Shown here: positions 1 to 8,561 of the stretch, piece by piece
How the letters are laid out: each line of letters starts with the position of its first letter
Numbering within the stretch: position 1 is the first letter of the stretch
Source: Gemmata massiliana
GTDB taxonomy: Bacteria; Planctomycetota; Planctomycetia; Gemmatales; Gemmataceae
Reading direction: 5' to 3'
Length of the DNA stretch: 64,000 bases
NCBI RefSeq assembly: GCF_901538265.1
Contig: NZ_LR593886.1
Span: 2,960,843 to 3,024,842, forward strand
The notes under the pieces: generated by a model
The model's database searches: none
What the model was told of the DNA's origin: nothing
What the model saw: the letters and a program-made list of their open reading frames with translations, nothing else
Position numbers and translations under genes: made by a program

Positions 1-7
1 CACTGCC

Positions 8-265
8 TCAGCCCTCGGAATCCGTGGTGCTTGCATCGGTGTCGTCGGGATCGGGTTCGTCGCGGATGGACAGCACCTCGCCACACAAATCTTTGGCGGC
101 GCGGCGTGCGGCCCAAATGACCGGGTTGATTACGATGGTGTTGTTCGGCGGGTATCCCATATTTAGAGCTTTGACCCATTCCGGGTCGGGACCTGTCCAC
201 CCCTCGCGCGAAAGTGTGTAAACTGGGTCATCAAAGATCCGAACCTCAGCGATGGTCATGTTCAC
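8..265 (-). CDS. small hypothetical phage-module protein
   Basis: 85-residue protein I do not recognise. Its ATG lies inside the 3' end of the zincin-like gene (20-bp overlap), the usual mark of translational coupling in a phage late operon, and it is read in the same direction as terminase and portal. The C-terminus is acidic (Asp/Glu-rich). No signal peptide or membrane segment is visible. Being last in the visible packaging/head module it could be a minor structural or regulatory protein, but no function can be assigned from sequence. Confidence 0.6.
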   Translation of the reverse strand: MNMTIAEVRIFDDPVYTLSREGWTGPDPEWVKALNMGYPPNNTIVINPVIWAARRAAKDLCGEVLSIRDEPDPDDTDASTTDSEG

Positions 266-1316
266 CTTTCAAAGTGCCTACAACGAGGTTAAAGTACTCC
301 GGGTCAGTTCGGGCGAAGTGTATGGGATTTCCGTAAAGTAATTCTAAACCCACGGTCACGATTTCTGTACCAGATTGTTTCGTGATTCGCTTGCCAATAT
401 AGAGTGCCCGATCCGGTCGATTGGGAAACAGTCTTTGGATGCGCCCTGTCTTGTTACGGTGTCCGACGTCGCCCTCATCAAAATTACCTCCAGGGAATTC
501 GGTTGCGAGCGCGACCTCGTCTGTTCCGTGGAATCGCTCGCGCCAGAATCGATTAGCTGCCCTAAGAACCCCGGGATCGTTTTCGAGGTGGTGTCCGTAT
601 TCGTGTAAAACTTCTGCCGTATCCGCCGACTTCGGGAGCCGTATTCGCCCGTTTACGTATTCCGGTCGTTCCCCTTTCGGCATGCGCTCGATGCGCACCA
701 ACGGGACGGCCCGCCCGGGGCCGGCAAGACGGCCGAGGAAGGCCATGCCTTCTTCCGCCGCGGCTCGGCCCCTTGCATCGAGACCGGGGGAGATTTCGGC
801 CAACAGCGGGGGTGCGTTCGTACCAAGGACGTTCATCAGGTGCTCACGCAATGCCGCTTCGTGAGCATTGCGAGCATCGGCGAGAGATTGGATGGATTTA
901 TTTGCGTCGGTTACTAATGGTCTGCTAATGTTCCTGTCGACGGGTCGAGGGAGCGCATCTAGAGCTGCTTGCGTGCGCTGGCGCTCAGCAGTTGCGGCAT
1001 CTAATTGTTGGCGCAACTCCGGAATCGCTTTTGGTATGTTTGCAGTAAGTCTCCCGGCGTGCCCGCTCGGTGCAGAGGAGGGCTCGGACCCAACCGCACC
1101 CGGCACAGGCGTACTCGGGATGTTCGGAGGCTGGGGGCCTGCGGGTGCGTTGTTTGGTTTGGCCGCATTGCCAGCGCCCATATCGCTCGAGTTGGAACCC
1201 CCGGTCGGGGTGCTAAACATCCTCGACTTTGACGGAACGCGCGCTCCGGGTGCTTTGGTGGGTACGACGTGTCCGTTCTTCAGTGTGAACCATCGCCCGC
1301 TCGGGCCGTGCCACAC
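246..1316 (-). CDS. phage head-associated protein with zincin-like motif
   Basis: Directly downstream of portal, so by position a head/minor structural protein. The visible start is GTG at 1316, but the frame stays open upstream to about 1560 and reads as a plausible continuation of the portal (WHKKF.., then a Lys/Gly-rich linker), so the true N-terminus may lie further up or be fused to portal through a frameshift. The middle is low-complexity (Ser/Pro/Gly), followed by a helical Ala/Arg-rich part. A metallopeptidase-type motif VLHEYGHHLEND (HExxH) lies near residues 235-250, as in zincin domains attached to phage head-morphogenesis proteins. The third zinc ligand is not obvious. Base composition is lower in GC than the portal gene. 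Confidence 0.6.
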   Translation of the reverse strand: MWHGPSGRWFTLKNGHVVPTKAPGARVPSKSRMFSTPTGGSNSSDMGAGNAAKPNNAPAGPQPPNIPSTPVPGAVGSEPSSAPSGHAGRLTANIPKAIPELRQQLDAATAERQRTQAALDALPRPVDRNISRPLVTDANKSIQSLADARNAHEAALREHLMNVLGTNAPPLLAEISPGLDARGRAAAEEGMAFLGRLAGPGRAVPLVRIERMPKGERPEYVNGRIRLPKSADTAEVLHEYGHHLENDPGVLRAANRFWRERFHGTDEVALATEFPGGNFDEGDVGHRNKTGRIQRLFPNRPDRALYIGKRITKQSGTEIVTVGLELLYGNPIHFARTDPEYFNLVVGTLKGEHDHR

Positions 1317-1476
1317 GTCGCCTTCGTTCTTGCCCCCGCGCCCTTTGCCCTTCTTGCTCTTGCCGCCTCGAAAGAACCGCGCTTCGCCGAGTCGCTCGCC
1401 TTCATTGGGTGAGGTGCCGTCTCCCCCGGCGCTGCCCGGGGGTGATGGGTTGAGGTCGTCGCCGAAGGGGAGCGCG

Positions 1477-3039
1477 TTATCCGCGGTGTTTGGGGGCGGG
1501 AACTTCTTGTGCCAGGCGGCGATGTTGGCGGCGACTACTTTGGGGTCGCGGCCCCGTTGCGCGTATGAACTCGATCGGGTCGGCGCAGTTCTGCTGGTAC
1601 AGTGCGAGGAACGTGCGCGCTTGTTTCTCCTCGTCGGCGATGATGATGGGTCGCGCGGTGGCGATGGGTCGGACGCGCTGTGTGGTGCCGCGCGGGAGCC
1701 GGCCGGTGCGCTCGCAGAACTCGAGCACCCGGCGCGCGACGGCCCGCGCGAACCCCTTGACCTTGTCCTGTCGGGCCTCGGTGATGCGGACGAACGGTGA
1801 GCCGGTGACGAGCACGCTGGCGAAGGTGGCGTCGGCGTCGCCGGAGAAGTAGCTCGGGCACCCCCAGCGGAACCCGACCGCGCGCAGGAGCAGTGCTTCG
1901 ACCTGTGCGTACCCGGCGACCCCGGTGGCGACGGGACCGGGCTGGACCTGTCGCCCGGCCTCGGTGCGGATGATGCTGCCCGGCTCGTAGTTCTGGACGT
2001 CGGTGGTGCGCGCGGGTGATCCGGGTGCGGCCTTGGGGCGCGAGTAGTCGGTGCCCGCCTGGATCATGGCTCGGACCTGTGCCTCGGTCGCGGTGGGGTA
2101 CTGCTCCCACCACGCGATGGCGGACTGGAGCCGTGCGACGTGCCCCATGTTGTCGAGTAGTCCGAGGACTTTGCGCAGGTGCTCGGCGACGGCGAAGAAG
2201 TCGGACAGCCCGCGCTTGACGGTGCGGTCCACGTTGGCCTTGGCGCGCACGTACTCGGACGCGCGGACCTCGCGCCCGTCGTCGGGGTTATCGGGTCGGC
2301 ACAGCCAGAGGGCCTGTTCGCACTCGTCGTCGTCGTCGGTGCATTTGATGCCCCAGCCCCAGGGGTCGGTGGTACTGGCCCCGGGTGGGGTGCGGATCAG
2401 TTCGGGTTCGACGTGTCGCACATGGGGCAAGCCGTTGGAGCGCGCGTCGCCCGTGAAGAACCGGAGCGTACATTCGCCTTCGACGATGAGTCGGGTGCGG
2501 CACTCGGCCTCGCGGTCGTGCTCGCCCTCGCCCCACTCGGCCAGTTCGCGCCACTCGTCCCAGACCTGGGTGGCTTCCTTCACGATGGGATCGACGTCTG
2601 GCTCGCCGTCCCCGTCCGCGTCGATGGGTCCGCTGGCGCTGGCTCCAGGGGATTGCCCCCGGAGGACGAACGAGACGCTGACGGGTCCGATGAAGTTGGC
2701 GACGTGGTCTCGGAACCCGAGTGCGAGGTGGTTGCGCTGGCACAGGTCGCGTGCGAGTGCGACGTGCTGGCGCCATTCTTCTTCGTTGAGGTAGGTGATG
2801 GGCGCGCGTGTGGGGTCCTGGGTTCGTGTGCCGGGTCGGTTCCATCGCCAGGTGCCGAACCCGGGGAACCCGTCTCCGGCGTCGAGCCAGTCGGCGGGTG
2901 CGATGAGGTTGTCGAGGTTGAGGAGCGTCTCCTCGACGCGCCGGGTTTGTGCTGCGAGTTCGCGTCGCAGGGGGCCGAGCCCGTCGGGTTCGTGGGGCGG
3001 GCCGAGGGTGCGGAGGCGGGAATGGGGTGTGGCCGGCAT
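1477..3039 (-). CDS. phage portal protein
   Basis: 520-residue protein in the classic position between large terminase and head genes; portals form the dodecameric vertex through which DNA is packaged. Size and features fit: an N-terminal coiled stretch, an RNHLALGFRDHVANFIGP region, a Ser/Asp/Gly linker, a central beta-rich clip-like part with HVRHVEPELIRTPPG, and a C-terminal segment that ends abnormally. From about 1565 the reading frame becomes Arg/Gln/Ser-rich and stops at 1477, while the +1 frame continues with RGRDPKVVAANIAAWHKKF and stays open into the next gene. This suggests a frameshift (real, programmed or sequencing). ATG start at 3039. Call rests on position, size and general character rather than a diagnostic motif. 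Confidence 0.7.
   Translation of the reverse strand: MPATPHSRLRTLGPPHEPDGLGPLRRELAAQTRRVEETLLNLDNLIAPADWLDAGDGFPGFGTWRWNRPGTRTQDPTRAPITYLNEEEWRQHVALARDLCQRNHLALGFRDHVANFIGPVSVSFVLRGQSPGASASGPIDADGDGEPDVDPIVKEATQVWDEWRELAEWGEGEHDREAECRTRLIVEGECTLRFFTGDARSNGLPHVRHVEPELIRTPPGASTTDPWGWGIKCTDDDDECEQALWLCRPDNPDDGREVRASEYVRAKANVDRTVKRGLSDFFAVAEHLRKVLGLLDNMGHVARLQSAIAWWEQYPTATEAQVRAMIQAGTDYSRPKAAPGSPARTTDVQNYEPGSIIRTEAGRQVQPGPVATGVAGYAQVEALLLRAVGFRWGCPSYFSGDADATFASVLVTGSPFVRITEARQDKVKGFARAVARRVLEFCERTGRLPRGTTQRVRPIATARPIIIADEEKQARTFLALYQQNCADPIEFIRATGPRPQSSRRQHRRLAQEVPAPKHRG
1555..1562 (-). other. probable frameshift site in portal gene
   Basis: Reading minus strand, the portal frame is coherent through ADPIEFIR. 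Skipping one base at about 1560 gives QRGRDPKVVAANIAAWHKK, which looks like native protein, whereas the unshifted frame gives a short Arg/Gln/Ser-rich tail. The shifted frame has no start codon between here and the GTG at 1316, so it has no independent start of its own over this stretch. Confidence 0.5.
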
Positions 3040-3085
3040 AACCCGGCCGATGGCGTGATCTGTGCGGCTGCCAGGGGGAAACGCG

Positions 3086-3766
3086 CTAATCGAACCCGCG
3101 CTCGAACCCGATGCTCGGCCACTCGGCCTCGAGGAGGTGCGGCCAGGTGCTTTCCGACCCGGGCGCCGATGGGGGCAGCGCCAGTACGTGCATCTTGCGC
3201 CCCCGGAACCCGAGCTGGCACTTGTGGCCGTTGCGCCACCCCAGCCGAATTTGGCCCAGAGCGCCCGGGACGTCCGTGAGGCGCACGCGCTCGACCGGGT
3301 GCCGGGCCAGGATCGCGTCGGCGTGCGCGAGCCAGCTCGCGGCGGGGCACTGGACCGCTTTGAGGAACCCGCGCTGGGTGAGCGATACCCACGGCAGGTG
3401 GTTCACCGCCGCGTACACGCACAGCTTGTTGAAGATGTTCTCGCAGGTGGCCGCGGCGTGGTCCTGGGGGAGCGGCCCGAACGGGAACCACTCCCCGTAA
3501 GTGGGCCAGATGAGCGCCTGGCGCGCGAGCAGCGCGAACAGTTCCGGGTAGCGCTTGCACTCGGTCGCGGTGCGGGCGCGCGGGGTCGGGCGGAGGCCGG
3601 CACGCGCCATGCGGCGCAAGAGGTCGGCGAGTTGGACCTGCACGCGGACGAACTCGGCACGCAGCGGTTGGTTATGTTCCTGGAGCCAGTCGGCGAACAT
3701 TAACCGGGGCGTGTCCTCGTCCGGGTGGGCCAAAATGGTAGCGAGGAGGGCGGGTTCATCGGTCAC
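3086..3766 (-). CDS. TIGR02996 repeat-companion domain protein
   Basis: 226 residues, GTG start at 3766. The N-terminus has the hallmark LLATILAHPDEDTPRLMFADWL followed by an AEFVRVQ-type segment, the TIGR02996 'repeat-companion' domain that is amplified in Gemmata and usually precedes LRR-like repeats. The rest has LRR-like character (VERVRLTDVPGALG). It sits between terL and portal, in the same orientation, 46 bp upstream of the portal ATG. In a phage module this is odd cargo: either a moron taken from the host or a host domain domesticated by the phage. Function of the domain is unknown. Confidence 0.75.
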   Translation of the reverse strand: MTDEPALLATILAHPDEDTPRLMFADWLQEHNQPLRAEFVRVQVQLADLLRRMARAGLRPTPRARTATECKRYPELFALLARQALIWPTYGEWFPFGPLPQDHAAATCENIFNKLCVYAAVNHLPWVSLTQRGFLKAVQCPAASWLAHADAILARHPVERVRLTDVPGALGQIRLGWRNGHKCQLGFRGRKMHVLALPPSAPGSESTWPHLLEAEWPSIGFERGFD

Positions 3767-3900
3767 GGCATCACGCTAGGCTTGGGCATACGCGCGAACG
3801 GCGGTTCGTATCGCACGCGGCTCCTTCTTACCACACTCGTGACCCGTTTGGAACAATTAAGACGAACTCTACATAGAAACTATAAGCATTACTTGTGCGC

Positions 3901-5463
3901 TTAAGTTACAAGCTCTTGCATCCGCAGAACGGCCGTGGCGAGCGCGTCCGGGCCGTCGTCGTGTGCGCCGTGCGGGAAATCCCGCAGTTGCTCGGCCAAA
4001 AGCCGGCCGCCGGGCGTATTTTTGACGCGCAATTGCCCGCGCCGCAGGTAATCGTTGAGCGCGCGAATCCGCACCGGTTTGGGGCGCGAAACGATCGTTT
4101 CGGTGTACTTCAGCGCGACCGGCCGGCCCTGTGCGTGGCGCTCCCGCAATACTTGTTCTGCGGCCGGAGTGAACAGGCCCATCGTGTTGTTCACTTCGGC
4201 AATCAACTCTTCCGGGCGCCACGCGGCGGCGATGTCGATCGCGCGCTCCACCCAGCCCGACTCGCGGCGCAACTCACAATCGGCGAACAGGGTACCGAAC
4301 TGCGACAGCCCGAGCAGCACGTGCGCCTGGTAGTCGGACTTCTCGCTCGTGCCCTTCGAGGGGTCGAGACTTTGAATCTTGAACACGAGGTCCGCGGGCC
4401 ACGAGTCGAAGAAAAAGTCAGTGCGGTCGAAGTATTCGGCGGGCCACTCGGCGCCCTCGGGCACGCCGGGCACGCCCTGGTACTCGGACTCGAACGCGGT
4501 CGCGCCCACTTCGGCGCGCTTGAGCATCAGTTCCACGATGGGGAACCGGTCCGGCCAGTAGACCTCCGCGCCGCGGTCCATCTCGGCTTTGTTTCGCTCG
4601 TAGAAGGCCCGCGCCGTTTCGAGCTTGTTGGCGTCGGCGAGGTTGGTCGCGTGGCGCTCGAACTCGTCCCACAGGTCCGCGCGCTCGGGCCATGAAAGGA
4701 CCGCGCGGTAGGTGCGTCCGGTCCACCCCGCGAGCTGGCCCAGGCGCACCGCCACGGACTCGCGGTGCAGGGCGCTGCCGACCGCCAGGTAATTGGTGCG
4801 CTCGTCGCCGGCCGGGAGCACGTCGCGCGTGGCCCAGTCCCAGGCGTGCTGGCGCAGCTCGGCGCTGCGGATGTCGGCGTTCGATTGGACGTCGTCGAAG
4901 ATGATGAGCGACGGGCGCGCGGACCGGTTCCGGTGCCCGCGGATCTTCTTGCCCGTGCCGAACGCCTCGATCACCGCGCCGTTCTTCAGCCGCAGCTTGC
5001 TCTCGTTCCACTCCGCCCCCGGCGCGCACGCGGTGCGGTACACGGACGCGAGGCGCTGGTTGGTTTCCAGTTCCAGGCGGATGTGGCGCAGTTGGTTGTT
5101 GGCCTGGGTGCTACAGTCCGAGAGGATCGCGACATAGGGCTCCCAGCCCTCCAGGGCACAGCGCAGGGGGTACGCCAGGGTCTTCCAGGTGCTCTTGGCG
5201 GCGCCGCGCGGGGCGATGATCGAGCGCTTGGTGCCGCGCGCGAGGTGCAGGTTGTGGAGGGCGGCGTCGAAGTCGCGGTGGAGCAGGGCGGGCGGGTACG
5301 TGCCGAAGTAGTGCGGTAGGAACCGCGCGTTCCACTGGGCCGGGGTGAGGGCGGATGCGTCCCAGCGCTCCAGGTCCGGTTCCAGGAGTGCCAGGTCTTT
5401 AGCCCGGAGCCCCAGGGCCGCGAAGAGCGCGGAGTCCAGCGAGGAGGGCACGTTTGAGGTCAT
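3901..5463 (-). CDS. terL: phage terminase large subunit
   Basis: 520-residue ATP-dependent DNA packaging motor and nuclease. I chose ATG 5463 (MTSNVPSSLDS) because the longer open frame upstream is Ser/Arg/Pro junk overlapping the small subunit. The ATPase half shows a Walker-A-like IIAPRGAAKST (about residues 87-97) and Walker B LIIFDDVQ. The C-terminal RNase-H-like nuclease half shows LDPSKG, an IAEVNN segment and the terminal HDDGPDALA, a usual acidic catalytic cluster. It overlaps terS by 65 bp, as is typical, and precedes the TIGR02996 and portal genes. Length and motif order are those of a complete, apparently functional TerL. Confidence 0.9.
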   Translation of the reverse strand: MTSNVPSSLDSALFAALGLRAKDLALLEPDLERWDASALTPAQWNARFLPHYFGTYPPALLHRDFDAALHNLHLARGTKRSIIAPRGAAKSTWKTLAYPLRCALEGWEPYVAILSDCSTQANNQLRHIRLELETNQRLASVYRTACAPGAEWNESKLRLKNGAVIEAFGTGKKIRGHRNRSARPSLIIFDDVQSNADIRSAELRQHAWDWATRDVLPAGDERTNYLAVGSALHRESVAVRLGQLAGWTGRTYRAVLSWPERADLWDEFERHATNLADANKLETARAFYERNKAEMDRGAEVYWPDRFPIVELMLKRAEVGATAFESEYQGVPGVPEGAEWPAEYFDRTDFFFDSWPADLVFKIQSLDPSKGTSEKSDYQAHVLLGLSQFGTLFADCELRRESGWVERAIDIAAAWRPEELIAEVNNTMGLFTPAAEQVLRERHAQGRPVALKYTETIVSRPKPVRIRALNDYLRRGQLRVKNTPGGRLLAEQLRDFPHGAHDDGPDALATAVLRMQELVT

Positions 5464-5830
5464 CGGGGATCTGCGACAGGTCGATCGGGGGGCGGTCCGG
5501 GACGGGCACCGGTTTGAACATGCCCAGGTGCTTCGCGATGAGGGCCAGGGCCGATACGCGGGCCGCGTGGCTGGCCCCCTGGCCCTCGAACTCGGCCTCG
5601 TGCTTGAGGCGCTCCAGTACCCACTCGTGCGTGGTGTCGGACCGCGCGGCTCGTGCGAGTTGCAGCTCGGCCACGCGCTCGCGGACGCTAACATTTGCTA
5701 ACAATCTGGCCGCCCCGGTGCGCGCGGCGCCGGGGGCCTTCACCTTCGGGTACGCGCGCTGGTACGCCGCGGACCCGTTCAGGTCGATGACGTATTCGAG
5801 GCAGAAGGTTTCGTGACGCGCTGACAACAT
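5399..5830 (-). CDS. terS: phage terminase small subunit
   Basis: 143 residues. N-terminal MLSARHETFCLEYVIDLNGSAAYQRAYPK is the Terminase_2 / small-terminase pattern (helix-turn-helix plus 'N..AAY.RAYP.') that recognises pac/cos DNA. A following segment resembles AARLLANVSVRERVAEL, and a helical ARVSALALIAKHLGMF region matches the oligomerisation part. It is the first gene of the packaging module; its stop lies inside terL. No phage gene is visible upstream on this strand; the next gene at 6149 is unrelated and oppositely oriented. Confidence 0.85.
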   Translation of the reverse strand: MLSARHETFCLEYVIDLNGSAAYQRAYPKVKAPGAARTGAARLLANVSVRERVAELQLARAARSDTTHEWVLERLKHEAEFEGQGASHAARVSALALIAKHLGMFKPVPVPDRPPIDLSQIPDDLKRALLAGLRALRGPGAPG

Positions 5831-6148
5831 GCCCGGCGGATGTCACGTGTGGCAGCATGCGAGAAGAAGAGGGAAGCTGTGGGTCGACGTTCTAACCGGC
5901 GTGTGAAACGGGGGGTTCAGTGAGAGGAGCGGGTGGACTCGGGAACTGGCCAGAACTGATCCCGATCCGACCGTTTCGGGGTCTCGAATAGACAGAAATT
6001 CGTTTTTTCGAGAAAGATATCAAACTGCAAAGGGGTAGCAGGTGCGCAAAGCACTTCGCCGGAACTCCCGTGTGATTAATTCCCTTCCAATCAGGGGAAT
6101 CGCGCGGGTACGATCTTATCGGGAGCACTCAAAAACAGAGGTGGCCGT
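5831..6148. other. intergenic gap at phage module edge
   Basis: 318 bp without a supportable gene between terS and the divergent 6149 gene. It marks the right edge of the packaging module. I see no integrase, tRNA or clear direct repeat that would define an attachment site. The region becomes AT-richer to the right (from about 5990). Confidence 0.5.
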
Positions 6149-6829
6149 ATGGACGGTTTTTCCCCATCGGTTTGGAGCCCCGTCACTCCCATTGAGCGGG
6201 TCACGAAATGGTTCGCTATGGTACAGGCTGTTAAGCAGATGATAAATCATACAAATACAATTTATGGGAATTTGATAATAAAATCTAATTCGACAAATGG
6301 TTATGAAGTGCGAACCCCTGAGTCGGAGGGCGATGAGGCGCCACAGGCGGTAACAAGTCGATCATGTGTATTTAGAACTCTGTTGAAAATAAAGAGTTAT
6401 GATTTTAATAGATACGGCGAAGGGACTTGCGTTTATGTGTACCGGGTTGCGGGACAAGTGGCCGGGCTAGCGAAGGTCACTTACATACCCGATCACTACG
6501 CATACTTGGATGACATCGTGTCGAGCCCGTACTTCTTCGACGTAGCGGCGGTGTTCTGCGAGTACATTTTGGACGAGGCCGTAACGCGCAAGATTCCGCC
6601 TGTGATCAAACTCGCCGCGCTGGATACGGCCAGTGTTGCAGCCTACGAGGCGATCGGATTTATTTCTGTGTCGGATAAGAACAATGATATGATTTTAAAC
6701 CCGCAAAATCAAGATGAGATGTGGAAGAATGTTGAGGGTAAGTGGAAATGTATTCGGGCTATATCGAAAACGAGTGGCGTGATCCCGACCAAGTACCGTA
6801 TCGGGTTCGAGTTCGGGAAGAAAGTGTGA
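6149..6829 (+). CDS. GNAT-like acetyltransferase, AT-rich
   Basis: 226-residue protein with the end of a GNAT fold visible: a strand pair CVYVYRVAGQVAGLAKV, a helix with FFDVAAVFCEYILDEAV, and the diagnostic C-terminal element DTASVAAYEAIGFISV followed by MIL, where GNAT enzymes close over acetyl-CoA. Substrate unknown. Starts at 6149, 6218 or 6239 are all possible; the AT-rich part begins near 6238. Composition (many AAT, ATA, GAT codons) is markedly AT-richer than neighbours, suggesting horizontal acquisition next to the phage module. The acetyl-CoA loop is not clearly recognisable, so the call is moderate. Confidence 0.55.
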   Translation: MDGFSPSVWSPVTPIERVTKWFAMVQAVKQMINHTNTIYGNLIIKSNSTNGYEVRTPESEGDEAPQAVTSRSCVFRTLLKIKSYDFNRYGEGTCVYVYRVAGQVAGLAKVTYIPDHYAYLDDIVSSPYFFDVAAVFCEYILDEAVTRKIPPVIKLAALDTASVAAYEAIGFISVSDKNNDMILNPQNQDEMWKNVEGKWKCIRAISKTSGVIPTKYRIGFEFGKKV

Positions 6830-7151
6830 TGCGCACTGCGCGGCGAGTACCCTTCGGTCGTGAGAGCGTGCTACCGCTTGTATCGGCGATGCGGTCTCGG
6901 CGGCAACGTTTTGGTCGTTCTTCTCGGTATTTGGACAAGCCGCGAGCGACCGGCCGCTCCGTCGAAGCCATCGGCCCGACGCGCCACCCGACCCGATTGA
7001 CGACCGCCGAACTGTCCGGCCGTGGCGCACGCGCACGCGAGGCAACTTCTTGCATTCGGCAAATCGGTCGCGTAGGCTTTGAACCGTTGGCTCGTGTGGC
7101 GTCCACCGGGCCGCGTTCAAGTGGGTGTACTGTCACTTCGGGAGCCGGGTC
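6830..7151. other. intergenic, no gene seen
   Basis: About 320 bp between the GNAT-like gene and the 7152 gene. I see no coding frame with credible composition and no strong hairpin. It probably contains the promoter of the 7152 gene. Confidence 0.4.
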
Positions 7152-7598
7152 ATGAGTCACCGCGTTGCGGTTCTGTGTACTGCTCTGGTCGTCGCCGTGT
7201 TCGCGCCCGCGCGCGCCGCCGACGAAAAGGACGACAAGAAGGCCGCACAAGGAACGTGGGAGTACGAGACGCTGGAGTGGAACGGGAAGAAGATCCCCTT
7301 CAACCAGATCAAGATGACCACCGTCACGTTCGACGGCGACAAGTTCGCCATCAAGATCGGCGACAAGGTGACCTCGTCCGGCACCCACAAGTTCGACTCG
7401 ACCAAGTCGCCGAAGACGTTCGACGCGACCGTCACCGACGGCGAGGGGCGCGGGACCACCATGCTCGGGATCTACAAGCTCGAGGGCGACAGCCTGACCG
7501 GGTGCATCAACCTGACCGGGCGCGAGCGCCCCACCGAGTTCAAGACGACCGAGAACTCGGAAACGGTCCTCATGACCGCGAAGCGCGCGAAGAAGTGA
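7152..7598 (+). CDS. secreted TIGR03067-like protein
   Basis: 148 residues. The start MSHRVAVLCTALVVAVFAP gives a signal peptide ending at ARAADEK. The body is a small beta-rich domain: a GTWEYETLEWNGKKIP opening, alternating charged strands, then GIYKLEGDSLTGC and a TVLMTAKR end. The pattern 'G.W....E.NG...' followed by 'Y.L.GD.L..C' is that of the planctomycete domain TIGR03067, of unknown, presumably periplasmic or cell-surface function. Single gene; no obvious operon partner. Confidence 0.7.
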   Translation: MSHRVAVLCTALVVAVFAPARAADEKDDKKAAQGTWEYETLEWNGKKIPFNQIKMTTVTFDGDKFAIKIGDKVTSSGTHKFDSTKSPKTFDATVTDGEGRGTTMLGIYKLEGDSLTGCINLTGRERPTEFKTTENSETVLMTAKRAKK

Positions 7599-7784
7599 GC
7601 CGGTTCCGTCTGGACGCGGCCCACATCAGTACGCCAATTCTTCTTGGCGCGTGAATCGCGCACTCCCTGAACCGCACACCATGTAATGTCAACGTACCCC
7701 GCTCGCAACTTTGGCGAGCGGGGAGTGACTGTGCGCGCTCGTGCGGAGTATCATGAGGCGCAAAGGTGGTTCAGGGGGTGAGCG

Positions 7785-8456
7785 ATGACGGAAGCGGAAT
7801 GGCTGGCGGTGACCGATCCGACACAAATGCTGGAACTTCTGCAAAACAAGGCAAGCGACCGGAAGTTGCGATTTCTTGCCTGCTACACGTTCTCCCGATG
7901 GCGTAGCCAAGAAATTCGCCTCCAAGGAGTAGCCGAATTTTCATTCGCCATCGACATTGCCGAACGTATGACCGATGGGCAAGTAGCACCCGAAGAATTA
8001 GCGGCGGCCCGACACCAACTGGACGAGTGGATGAGTCATTGGAGTGGAGGTGAAGTCGCACTCAACGGATGGAGCTTGTGTAATGCTGCTACCGCTCCCC
8101 AGGCACCGCCCGAGGACGTGTCTGGGGCGTTAATGGGATACCGGTGGCTGATGCAGTTCATGTCACAGGCCGAAGGTCGCAGCTCAATCGAAGAGATCGC
8201 GCAGGCGGCCTTACTTGCCGAACTCTTCGGCGCCCCCTTCAGATCCTTGTCCGCCAATCCCTCCTGGATCACGACCGATGTTCTCGCACTCGCCAAGGGC
8301 ATTTACCAAGAGAAAGCATTCGACCGGATGCCGATCCTGGCCGACGCGCTTCAGGATGCCGGGTGCGGCAACGCCGAGGTGCTGGACCACTGCCGCGGGC
8401 CGGGGCCGCACGTGCGCGGGTGTTGGGTAATCGATCTGGTGTTGGGGAAGGAGTAA
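7785..8456 (+). CDS. MTEAEW-family paralog
   Basis: 223 residues, beginning MTEAEWLAVTDPTQMLELL and ending with the family block LADALQDAGC.NAEVLDHCR, then HVRGCWVIDLVLGKE. At least six relatives lie at 21.6-32.5 kb. The N-terminal block (KASDRKLRFLACYTF) is degenerate here: the usual CACCRR cysteines are reduced to one. The middle is unique to this copy. No signal peptide or membrane segment, so probably cytoplasmic. The family is expanded in Gemmata-type planctomycetes and has no function I know. Unlike three relatives, this copy is not next to a retron-like RNA. Confidence 0.75.
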   Translation: MTEAEWLAVTDPTQMLELLQNKASDRKLRFLACYTFSRWRSQEIRLQGVAEFSFAIDIAERMTDGQVAPEELAAARHQLDEWMSHWSGGEVALNGWSLCNAATAPQAPPEDVSGALMGYRWLMQFMSQAEGRSSIEEIAQAALLAELFGAPFRSLSANPSWITTDVLALAKGIYQEKAFDRMPILADALQDAGCGNAEVLDHCRGPGPHVRGCWVIDLVLGKE

Positions 8457-8472
8457 CGCGATTGACGTGGGT

Positions 8473-8522
8473 GCGCGTTTAATCCCAGGGTCGCGGGACG
8501 CGCACCCTGGGATTAAATGCGC
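8473..8522. terminator. bidirectional terminator hairpin
   Basis: Arms 8473-8491 and 8504-8522 pair over 19 bp with one mismatch around a 12-nt loop (TTTAATCCCAGGGT against ACCCTGGGATTAAA). It lies between two convergent genes (stops at 8456 and 8562), as expected for a shared terminator. The GGGATTAAA arm also supplies U-rich ends in both directions. Confidence 0.65.
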
Positions 8523-8561
8523 ACCCTGGGAAAACCACGCCGCCCCCGAAACACCCCGCGC

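Noticed and set aside
868..1800. Long plus-strand open frame opposite the head protein/portal genes
   Set aside because: Antisense shadow in GC-rich DNA; the minus-strand frames have coherent phage motifs and this one is Pro/Arg/Ser noise.
5892..6128. 78-codon minus-strand frame upstream of terS
   Set aside because: No recognisable feature and lies in AT-richer intergenic DNA.
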